This document shows, in pieces, positions 25,665 through 32,122 of a stretch of DNA of 32,122 bases (position 1 is its first letter; every line of letters begins with the position of its first letter). The position numbers were made by a program, and so were the translations under genes. The DNA lies in assembly GCA_029907355.1 (NCBI GenBank), contig JARYLZ010000032.1, forward strand, positions 1 to 32,122. The letters run 5' to 3'. Source of the stretch: Bacteroidota bacterium. Lineage in GTDB: Bacteria > Bacteroidota > Ignavibacteria > SZUA-365. The notes under the pieces were generated by a model. The model did no database searches and was not told the DNA's origin. It saw nothing but the letters and a program-made list of their open reading frames with translations.

Positions 25665-27098
25665 ATGATGACACGGGAAACGATCGGAAAAAAAGGAAAT
25701 GCCTGCCCTTGTCGGATCCTTCGAGTTTTGTGCTTTCTTTGGATCGGGTTCGAGTTGGTTCTCTCCACGTGTGCGGTCGCTCAAGCGCAGGAGATTTCCG
25801 TACCCATCGACGCAGATGCTCGTTTCGAACGAATTACCCCCGATCTCGAGCGGGAAATTCTCCTCTTCCCTGAGTATCCCGATTTCCGCGACGCGCGTTT
25901 GTTCCTCCGTCCGGATTCGACGTTCGTCCTCATCGTCGAGTACGGCCGGAACGATTCCCTTCTTCACGTCGAGCGGCTTATGACGAAAGAGGAGGTTTCC
26001 GCTTTCCGGGCCGAAGTGACGGGGCGCGTGAGACGCAGGGTCCCGATAGCTTCGGTCGGTGGTGAGGGACGGACCGCATTTTTGGTGACGACGACGGGTC
26101 TCTCGACGTTTTTATACGGGCTGCTGGTTCCGTCCGTCCTGGAAATACAAGACGGGAATGAGAAAGTGGGGACGTACCTCGTCACCGCAGGTGCGGGGTT
26201 TTTCGTTCCATACCTGTTCACGCGCCGTGCCCGGGTGACCGATGCCATGGCGGTATTGGCTTTGCAGGGCGGTGTCCGCGGTGCACTCGATGGGCTTCTT
26301 GCCGCGCATTTCCTCGATATTGATGACGGTACCGCTGTCAGCGGGTTCGTGCTCGGTGCCAGCGTTGCAGAACTTCTCGCTGGTTACGGCATCGCGCAAG
26401 CCTCGCATATGGAAGCGGGAAAAGCGGGAATCATCAGCGTAGGCGGGAATTTCGGTCTCGGTGTGGGGCTGTCGGTCGCCGTGATGGTGGACCCGAAAGC
26501 TCTCGATAAGGGAAATGCGCTCGGCGCGACAGGAGCACTTATCGGAACGGCTGCAGGTTATGCATCGGCAACGCTCATGGCAAAGAAATCCTCGTACACA
26601 TCCGGTGATGTAGATGTCGTCTCGACGGCAGGCCTTCTCGGAGCGGGGTGGGGCTTGACATTCCTAACACACCTCGAGAGGGGGAACGAGCGGACTGTAG
26701 CATGTTTCTTGTCCACAGGCGCGGTGGCTGGTTTGACGGTAGGTCATTTCATCCAGCGTGAAAGGGATTTTCGAGGCGTCCATGGCACATATCTGCGGGT
26801 CGGCACAGCGGTTTCTTGGATAGCAGGGGCGGGTTTCGGGACCTTGCTCAGCCTCCACAACGATTACAACGAGTCGGCACGGATCATTCTCACGACGGCG
26901 AGTTCTTTGTCCACGATCACATACGTATGGATGGTGTCCTCGTTCGCGAACGAGGCGCAGAAGGCATGGGAAGAGAAGAATCCCGCGATCGGTTTCTCGG
27001 TATCTCCCGACTGGCGGACCGCTTCCGTGCTGACGTGCGAGGGGGGAAGAATGGTTCACCTCCGTTATCCGTGCGTGACCGTCCGTCTTCATTTTTAA
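25665..27098 (+). CDS. Predicted exported multi-pass membrane protein, tandem paralogue B, unknown family
   Basis: Paralogue of the preceding gene, with the same architecture: signal peptide (core VLCFLWIGFELVLSTCAVAQAQ), a soluble N-terminal domain, a Gly-rich membrane region and a short beta-like tail ending CVTVRLHF. Over the 82 aligned residues that start VPIDADARF here and VPLDAGGKI in paralogue A, I count about 34 identities by eye. Shared blocks are LFPEY-x2-F-x2-ARLF, GG-x-RG-x2-DGLL, AGII-x2-GGN-x-GLG-x-G and YT-x-GDVDV. The start could be the ATG at 25665 (477 residues) or at 25668; AAGGGGG lies just upstream of both. The ATG at 25641 overlaps the previous stop but would put a long polar stretch before the signal peptide. 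The pair is most likely one operon. Confidence 0.72.
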   Translation: MMTRETIGKKGNACPCRILRVLCFLWIGFELVLSTCAVAQAQEISVPIDADARFERITPDLEREILLFPEYPDFRDARLFLRPDSTFVLIVEYGRNDSLLHVERLMTKEEVSAFRAEVTGRVRRRVPIASVGGEGRTAFLVTTTGLSTFLYGLLVPSVLEIQDGNEKVGTYLVTAGAGFFVPYLFTRRARVTDAMAVLALQGGVRGALDGLLAAHFLDIDDGTAVSGFVLGASVAELLAGYGIAQASHMEAGKAGIISVGGNFGLGVGLSVAVMVDPKALDKGNALGATGALIGTAAGYASATLMAKKSSYTSGDVDVVSTAGLLGAGWGLTFLTHLERGNERTVACFLSTGAVAGLTVGHFIQRERDFRGVHGTYLRVGTAVSWIAGAGFGTLLSLHNDYNESARIILTTASSLSTITYVWMVSSFANEAQKAWEEKNPAIGFSVSPDWRTASVLTCEGGRMVHLRYPCVTVRLHF

Positions 27099-27505
27099 CA
27101 ATCGAAAGAACTCTCGCGGTCTGGTCCCGGAAATACATCCGCCCTGATTCTCTCCATTTTTTTCTTCCTCTATCACTGCTCTGTTTGCTTGTGCATCGCT
27201 CGTTGCCGAGATGAACCGGGAAGCTCAATACCATGACCACTCGGCAAAGCGAATCCGGAGAGAGAACGAATTTCTCCCTGGCGCGTTGATGTCGCCATTC
27301 TGTGAAAATGTGTAAAACCATCTGAACCCCTCCCGCAAACACGTTTTTCATATTCAGGTTCTGTTCCCAGCAGTGATCGGCTCTGTTTCTGGGATATTTC
27401 TGGGGGCAGGGTGCAGGAAAAGAATGCCTCATGAAACGGCACGGGATTTTGACCGAATCGGTGCACAATGGAAATTCAAGGAGACCTTGGAAAAGGAGGA
27501 GAAAC
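27099..27505. other. Intergenic region of 407 bases with an inverted repeat
   Basis: No convincing gene or promoter was found. An 8-base perfect inverted repeat, TTGCCGAG (27203-27210) and CTCGGCAA (27240-27247), is separated by 29 bases. Just downstream GGAGA and TCTCC can also pair across about 11 bases. A T-run lies near 27160-27170, upstream of these. The region may hold leader structure for the following gene, but I recognise no RNA family. Confidence 0.35.
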
Positions 27506-28402
27506 ATGCCTGCATGGTTTATTCCACCGCTTTTACCGACGTCGATGAGTGCCGGAAGATGCAGTGTGTTCCTTTCGACATGTCGTTTCCTCGGTCTGTC
27601 GCTGGTTCTCTCCTTGCCGCTCTGTGCCCAGAAACCCCTCTTTTCCTTCGGTCTTATCGCCGATATCGAGTGGGCGGATCGGGACGACTCGGCAGGGTGC
27701 TATCACCGAGCCGTTGCGGGGAAACTCCGAGAAGCGGTTCATGCCCTGAATTACGAACCGCTTCGTTTCGTCGTTCAGCTCGGCGATCTCATTTACGCAC
27801 GCGGAGATGAAGTGGTGCACGCACAGGAAAACATGGATGCGGCTCTTTCTGTATTGACCAAGCTCAAGGCACCTCTTTACCATGTCGCCGGCGAACATTG
27901 CCGAGAGGTGGGCATCGATGTCCTGAGGAAAAAATGGAAAGCGACACGTCTGTACCGCGATTTTACCGTCACCGGACTGCACGGTTGGCGGTTCGTCATC
28001 CTCGATGGGGCGGAGGAAGGGGATGGGTTTCTCGGGAGGGACCAGATCGCGTGGTTCGGGAAAACCCTCGCGCAAGCGATGAAAAAAAAAGAACGCGTCA
28101 TTGTTTTCTCCCATTACCCTCTCATCCGAGAAGCTGCCCCTTCCCGGCGGTTGAGCCGACCCGACACTTTGCTTGCGATTCTCGACTCGTTGCCGTGCGT
28201 TGCGGCGTGGATTGCCGGTCATGACCATGGAGGAGGTTACGCGGTGCGGAACGGTGTGCATCATATCACCATCCGTGCTCTCGTGGCATACCCCGAACGA
28301 GCGACATACTCCATCGTGAACGTCTTCGCGGACCGCATAGTGGAACTCGGATGCGGGTTCGAACCGGTGCGTGTGTGCTCGTTCGAACCAGTGAAGAAAT
28401 AA
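27506..28402 (+). CDS. Exported metallophosphoesterase related to ADP-ribose/CDP-alcohol diphosphatase (ADPRM), with altered metal sites
   Basis: A 298-residue calcineurin-like phosphoesterase closest in pattern to ADPRM, which splits ADP-ribose or CDP-alcohols at the pyrophosphate. Shared features are FGLIADIEWAD, a YHRAVAGKLREAV helix, FVVQLGDLIY, YHVAGEHC, WRFVILDG, VIVFSHYPL and GHDHGGGYA. Expected ligands D53, D94, H203, H239 and H241 are present. Position 55, usually Gln or His, is Glu; position 130, the near-invariant Asn of GNH, is also Glu (codon 27893-27895). The strong ribosome-binding site AAGGAGGAG, 6 bases upstream, sets the start at 27506. A hydrophobic stretch (SLVLSLPLCAQ, to about residue 42) is a likely signal peptide, so the enzyme probably works in the periplasm. 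A Cys at 40 lacks a good lipobox. Activity may be changed or lost. Confidence 0.82.
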   Translation: MPAWFIPPLLPTSMSAGRCSVFLSTCRFLGLSLVLSLPLCAQKPLFSFGLIADIEWADRDDSAGCYHRAVAGKLREAVHALNYEPLRFVVQLGDLIYARGDEVVHAQENMDAALSVLTKLKAPLYHVAGEHCREVGIDVLRKKWKATRLYRDFTVTGLHGWRFVILDGAEEGDGFLGRDQIAWFGKTLAQAMKKKERVIVFSHYPLIREAAPSRRLSRPDTLLAILDSLPCVAAWIAGHDHGGGYAVRNGVHHITIRALVAYPERATYSIVNVFADRIVELGCGFEPVRVCSFEPVKK

Positions 28403-28454
28403 TTTCCTTTCTCGAAGCACAGTCATAAAACCGGTTAATCGGGGGGAAATCTAT

Positions 28455-28485
28455 CGAGCACCGCAAGGGCTCCGAACGGCGCTCG
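28455..28485. terminator. Hairpin in the convergent gap after the phosphoesterase
   Basis: CGAGCACCG (28455-28463) pairs with CGGCGCTCG (28477-28485), with one A-C mismatch, around a 13-base loop. It sits between two convergent genes and could act on both strands, but neither side has a clean T-tract. Confidence 0.35.
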
Positions 28486-28552
28486 GGGGAGGGAAGGCTC
28501 TTCATGCATGTTGTTGATTCCTTCCCTCGAGGATCCTTGTGAAAAATATGAT

Positions 28553-28798
28553 TCACTCGTGGTGTGTGGCGGCTATGAGGTAAAAACCATGACCGACAGC
28601 GCCTTCATGCGTCCAACGGGGAAAAGCACTATCGAAAACCGGTGGATATCGTTCTCTGGGCGATGGTTCATCGTGGCGTAGATACGGGTATCTCTTCTTA
28701 TCCGGTAGCATGACACAGCCTATTAATGGAATACTGATAAAAAACAGGTATATAGCGCAAATTATGAAGAGGATACGAGAATGCAGTTTCGCTTTCAT
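28553..28798 (-). CDS. Small predicted lipoprotein of unknown function
   Basis: An 81-residue protein with a textbook lipoprotein signal. A basic N-region (MKAKLHSR) and a 19-residue hydrophobic core lead to the lipobox LIGC, giving Cys28 as the lipidated residue. The mature part of about 54 residues starts CVMLPDKKRYPYLRHDEP and is rich in Pro, Arg, Tyr and His, with no domain I recognise. The frame is open 36 codons upstream, but the signal peptide fixes the ATG at 28798. No Shine-Dalgarno sequence is seen. A promoter-like pair lies about 60-95 bases upstream. Codon use is more AT-rich than in the housekeeping genes. The gene is convergent with the phosphoesterase. Without a homology check its reality rests on the signal sequence and promoter. 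Confidence 0.6.
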   Translation of the reverse strand: MKAKLHSRILFIICAIYLFFISIPLIGCVMLPDKKRYPYLRHDEPSPRERYPPVFDSAFPRWTHEGAVGHGFYLIAATHHE

Positions 28799-28860
28799 TA
28801 ACGGAGATGAATCGCAAGTCGCTTGAACAGACCGATCCCTGCTTTGATTCGTTCTTGTGA

Positions 28861-28892
28861 AAAAAGTACCTTTACTAACAACTTCATACAAA
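28861..28892 (-). promoter_or_regulatory. Candidate promoter of the small lipoprotein
   Basis: Read on the minus strand, TTTG (28892-28889) and TACTTTTT (28868-28861) are separated by 20 bases. This matches TTTG-N20-TAnnTTTG apart from the final base. It would give a leader of about 55 bases before the ATG at 28798. Found by eye and not scored. Confidence 0.35.
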
Positions 28893-29091
28893 TCTCGATA
28901 TCTCAAAGAAATTGCTGATATTGCCGATACACTGAAAATATTTCAGAATTATATCGCCGCTTATGGTGCAAATACTGCAATCTTAAAGAAATCCGTTGCT
29001 GGCATATGTATTGTTTTCAAATGGGGAGCAAGGTCTCACTGAGGAAATTTGAAATCGTGAGACGAAAACATTCATTACACAGCAAATTTCC

Positions 29092-31038
29092 ATGAGCGAC
29101 CACGTCGAGCAGGAAAGCGGAAAAGCGCGGATTCTCATCGTCGAAGATGAGGCAAGCGAAATCAATCTTTTAACTCACCGTTTGGCACAGAGAGGCTATG
29201 AAATATGCGGCGTGGCAGAAACCGGCCAGGAGGCGGTGGAGAAAACCGCCCAGCTCAAGCCCCATGTCGCCTTGATGGATATCCGCCTTCGTGGTCGAAT
29301 GGATGGGATCGAAGCTGCCCATATCATTCGTGAACGGTATCGAGTCCCGTGTATTTTCGTCACCGCCTACGATGACGACGAAACCCTCTGCCGGGCACGT
29401 GTCTCCGAGCCCTATGCATACCTGCTCAAACCATTCACGGACAGGGAATTGTATTGGGCGATCGAGATCGCGTTGTACAAGCACCGCATGGAACAGATCG
29501 TCCACGAGAAGAACTCCTGGTTTGCGACGACTCTTCGCAGTATCGGAGATGCATTGATCGCGGTCGATCCGCGGGGAAACGTCCAGTTCATGAACCCGGT
29601 CGCGGAAAACCTGACAGGGTGGAAACAGGCAGACGCGCTGGGGAGACCGGTTGCGGAAATATTCGACATCATCCACGAACAGACTCGGAAACCGGTCGAC
29701 TCGCCGGTTCACATCGTCCTTCGCACGAACGTCTCCGTCGGCGTGTCGAATGGCACCATTCTGCGCGCGAAGGATGGGACGGAAATCCCGGTCGACTCGT
29801 CGGCTTCCCCCATCAAGAACGAAGGGAAGGAACTCGTTGGTGCCGTCCTCATTTTCCGCGACGTGACGGAGCGGAAAAGGGCCCTGCGGATGATCAAGAA
29901 AAGCGAGGAACATTACCGCCAGCTCTTCGAGTGGAGTTTGGCAGGGGTGTACAAGGCGGACATGCAGGGCCGTATTCTCGACTGCAATGACGCGTTCGCT
30001 AAAATGTTGGGTTACGCCGAGCGCAAAGATGTCATTGCGGCGGGCGATCGCCCCTGGTTGGCTTCACCGGAAGACCGGAACGCTTTTCTCGAGAGGATAC
30101 GGACGAATCGTTCGACTGTCCAGGAAGAGCTTCGCTTCATGAGAAAGGACGGGACGACGTTCTGGGTCGTCCAGAACGCCGGCGTCCTCGACGATGCCGA
30201 GATCGGGAACGTCATCCTGGGGACGGTGATCGACATCACCGACAGGAAACGGATGGAAATGGAACTCCGCGAGGCGAAGGAACGAGCCGTCCAATCCGAT
30301 ACGTTGAAAACGTCCATCATCGCGAATCTCTCCCATGAAATTCGGACGCCGCTCAACATCATCCTCGGCTACGCGGGCGTCATCCGGACATTCCTCGCCG
30401 ACAGGATCAAACCCGAGGAAGAGGAATTGTTCGTGCACCTCGAGTGGGGAGCGAAACGCTTGATGAGGACGGTCGAGAACGTGATCAACGTCTCGAAAGT
30501 CCAGGCGGGGATGTATCAGTTCAGGAAAGAGATTCTCGATCTCTCAGCCGAGCTGCGCGCCATTGTCGAGGAAATGCGGCCTGCAGCGACCCAGAAAGGA
30601 CTCGAGTTGACGCTCAATTCGCCGGGTCCCGTCTACGTGTCTGCGGATAAGTATGCCGTCGACCAGGCGTTTCTCAACCTCCTGGAAAATGCGGTCAAGT
30701 TCACCCAGAAAGGGGGTGTCACCCTCGATATCTCCATGGACAACGCAACGGCGAATGTGATCGTCCGCGATACGGGGGTGGGGATTGCTCCGGAGTTCCT
30801 TTCCCACGTGTTCGGTGTCTTCCTCCAGGAAGAGAAAGGCTGTGCGCGGGCATTCGATGGGTTGGGCCTCGGTTTGCCGCTCGCGAAACGGTACATCGAG
30901 GGGAACGGCGGGACGATTCGGATCGACAGTGCGAAATGTTCCGGGACCTGTGTGACGGTTCGTCTTCCCCTCATCGATCTCGCATTTTCATCGCAGGGAA
31001 CGGAAGGCTCGAAGGATTCCCAAGGTATGTTTTCCTGA
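29092..31038 (+). CDS. Hybrid sensor: response-regulator receiver, two PAS domains, histidine kinase
   Basis: A 648-residue cytoplasmic signalling protein without membrane segments. The N-terminal receiver domain (about 12-130) has the acidic group E18-D19-E20, phospho-acceptor D63 (MDIRLRG), and K113 in LLKPF. PAS1 follows at about 140-265, ending FRDVTERKRA, and PAS2 at about 270-400, ending DITDRKRMEME. The HisKA box NLSHEIRTPLN puts the phospho-histidine at His415. The ATPase domain has NLLENAVKFT, DTGVGI and GLGLGLPLAKRY. The order REC-PAS-PAS-kinase suggests that phosphorylation of the receiver by another kinase tunes this one. No partner regulator lies nearby. The ATG at 29092 has no clear ribosome-binding site; the preceding 290 bases are AT-rich. 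Confidence 0.92.
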   Translation: MSDHVEQESGKARILIVEDEASEINLLTHRLAQRGYEICGVAETGQEAVEKTAQLKPHVALMDIRLRGRMDGIEAAHIIRERYRVPCIFVTAYDDDETLCRARVSEPYAYLLKPFTDRELYWAIEIALYKHRMEQIVHEKNSWFATTLRSIGDALIAVDPRGNVQFMNPVAENLTGWKQADALGRPVAEIFDIIHEQTRKPVDSPVHIVLRTNVSVGVSNGTILRAKDGTEIPVDSSASPIKNEGKELVGAVLIFRDVTERKRALRMIKKSEEHYRQLFEWSLAGVYKADMQGRILDCNDAFAKMLGYAERKDVIAAGDRPWLASPEDRNAFLERIRTNRSTVQEELRFMRKDGTTFWVVQNAGVLDDAEIGNVILGTVIDITDRKRMEMELREAKERAVQSDTLKTSIIANLSHEIRTPLNIILGYAGVIRTFLADRIKPEEEELFVHLEWGAKRLMRTVENVINVSKVQAGMYQFRKEILDLSAELRAIVEEMRPAATQKGLELTLNSPGPVYVSADKYAVDQAFLNLLENAVKFTQKGGVTLDISMDNATANVIVRDTGVGIAPEFLSHVFGVFLQEEKGCARAFDGLGLGLPLAKRYIEGNGGTIRIDSAKCSGTCVTVRLPLIDLAFSSQGTEGSKDSQGMFS

Positions 31039-31233
31039 ATCCCGCACGACAAATCGATCGCCAGCTTTGAGCGGGAAGGTGATCGTTTCGTTGATCGGTC
31101 GAAGGGAATTCGAGGGGTATCGGGTCGTTCTTTCGATTGACTGATAAAGAATCGCCACGGATATTGCATGGCGAACGGTCGGCACTACCGCGCCGCGGAC
31201 ATTCGATATCCTGACGAAACGACTCCAACACCG

Positions 31234-32122
31234 ATGATTCTTTGCCTTTCGCAACGGTCCCTGCTTTTCGGGACTATCGCAACGATAACGGTACTCGTTC
31301 TTCACCTCCCAGCCCATGCGCAAAGGGTGAGGACACATGAAGAACGCGAAAGAGAAAACCGAATTTTGACTCTCTCGAACGAGATCGTCTCCTGCTCCGT
31401 TACGCTGAACGGAGACCGCATCGAAAGCGACAGACTTGCGATTCTCCTTCCGTGGGCACGAATGCATAACGCTCCGCTCGTCGAGATCGTGTCAGACGCA
31501 GGCTTTTCCGTCGAGTGCGTATGGAGCGGACCGTTCCCACAGGGCATGGGGAGTGACGAAGGAGGCTCTATTCGTTTCCAGAAAGGGGACTTTTCCGTTA
31601 GCGGTTTCGCTTTCCGGCAACAACCCGACGGTTCCGCCACGCTACGCTTGGAATGCAGGCACCGACAATCGGCGATTCATGTTCGTGTCGAATACATGCT
31701 CGACACCGGGGCTTTTTATTTTCGGCGTAGGATTCTCCTTTCGGACACGAGCGGTTGCGGGCATTTTATCCAGACCATCGCCCCGCTCGATGCGGCTCTG
31801 CTCGGGAAGTGGAAAATCCTCAAATCGGGGGGACTCGGTCAACCCGCGGTTCTCCAGTCACTCGACGGCGGTGCCTTTTTCGGCTTGGAGTATCCGGCTG
31901 CGTCCGTCTCGGTGACTGTATCTCCGCACGGGAGTACGGTGCAGTGTATCCAAGAATGCGGCGAACGGCTTCGTGGGCTTTGGCTGGAAAGCGACTGGAC
32001 CGTCCCGGCCGGGATCACGATGACGGTGGCGCCGGGGGCCATCCTCATGGGGCCATTGAATGTCGAGCTCAAGGTACAGGGCCACCTGGACGCGCTGGGC
32101 ACGGCGACGCAGCCGATCACCT
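31234..32122 (+). CDS. Secreted protein with a sugar-hydrolase-like N-domain and a beta-helix-like repeat (3' end missing)
   Basis: The frame is open from the ATG at 31234 to the window edge, giving 296 residues; an in-frame ATG at 31168 is also possible. From 31234 the protein opens with a good signal peptide (MILCLSQRSLLFGTIATITV, ending LPAHAQ near residue 30). Residues about 50-250 look like a beta-rich domain (SNEIVSCSVTLNGDRIES, LPWARMHNAPLVEIVSDAGF, VRVEYMLDTGAFYFRRRILL). This is reminiscent of the super-sandwich domain of GH36-like alpha-galactosidases; that likeness is weak. The last part, WTVPAGITMTVAPGAIL then VQGHLDALGTATQPIT, matches the repeat common at the start of bacterial right-handed beta-helix regions. 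It probably continues as a long surface or exported protein. Confidence 0.7.
   Translation, partial: MILCLSQRSLLFGTIATITVLVLHLPAHAQRVRTHEERERENRILTLSNEIVSCSVTLNGDRIESDRLAILLPWARMHNAPLVEIVSDAGFSVECVWSGPFPQGMGSDEGGSIRFQKGDFSVSGFAFRQQPDGSATLRLECRHRQSAIHVRVEYMLDTGAFYFRRRILLSDTSGCGHFIQTIAPLDAALLGKWKILKSGGLGQPAVLQSLDGGAFFGLEYPAASVSVTVSPHGSTVQCIQECGERLRGLWLESDWTVPAGITMTVAPGAILMGPLNVELKVQGHLDALGTATQPIT

Noticed and set aside
27173-27466. A 97-residue minus-strand ORF in the gap before the phosphoesterase
   Set aside because: The composition is irregular, with no signal peptide or domain, and no ribosome-binding site was found.
27506-27628. A lipobox in the phosphoesterase (LPLC)
   Set aside because: Leu directly before Cys does not fit the usual Gly/Ala/Ser, so cleavage as an ordinary signal peptide after CAQ is more likely.
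28857-29042. A 61-residue plus-strand ORF starting at a GTG
   Set aside because: It has no ribosome-binding site and no recognisable domain, it overlaps the lipoprotein promoter candidate, and it lies in AT-richer sequence. It may be real, but I cannot support it.
1-32122. tRNA genes, CRISPR arrays, insertion sequences or prophage
   Set aside because: No T-loop/acceptor pattern, no regularly spaced direct repeats, and no transposase or integrase motif was seen in any reading frame.

Overview
The window is GC-rich, gene-dense bacterial chromosome, with core housekeeping genes on the left and less familiar envelope and signalling genes on the right. I see no rRNA, tRNA, CRISPR array, insertion sequence or phage gene. 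Three features hint at the FCB group (Bacteroidota, Chlorobi, Ignavibacteria or Kapabacteria-like). Candidate promoters resemble the Bacteroidota form TTG-N20-TAnnTTTG, SecA carries a long insert, and a pyruvoyl-dependent arginine decarboxylase sits in a smpB-tyrS operon. This placement is an inference, not a sequence match.

Positions 1-1117 hold the 3' part of a threonine aldolase gene followed by a hotdog thioesterase. Facing them is a minus-strand operon, smpB-tyrS-pdaD (3466 to 1202): ribosome rescue, tyrosyl-tRNA charging and agmatine synthesis.

Positions 3619-12840 form a long translation and RNA operon, rimP-nusA-infB-rbfA-truB-ribF-rpsO-pnp. Gaps between genes range from a 1-base overlap to 43 bases. 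A good promoter candidate with a stem-loop at the start of the transcript lies upstream. A 100-residue protein of unknown function follows pnp and ends tail to tail with a PBP4-type D,D-carboxypeptidase gene on the minus strand. The start of that peptidase gene overlaps the start of a divergent gene for a secreted CBM9-like protein.

Positions 16049-24049 hold a 491-base gene-poor stretch with a possible secA leader ORF, then secA, a zinc-ribbon membrane protein, nanE, yqeY and mutS2. All are on the plus strand.

Positions 24271-32122 are the least familiar part. They hold two tandem paralogous membrane proteins of no recognised family, an exported ADPRM-like metallophosphoesterase with substituted metal-ligand positions, and a small lipoprotein on the minus strand in an AT-richer island. 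An orphan response-regulator/PAS/histidine-kinase hybrid follows, then a large secreted protein with a beta-helix-like repeat that runs off the window. If the window holds an undescribed system, the tandem pair and its neighbours are the best candidates, but nothing in the sequence proves that they work together.
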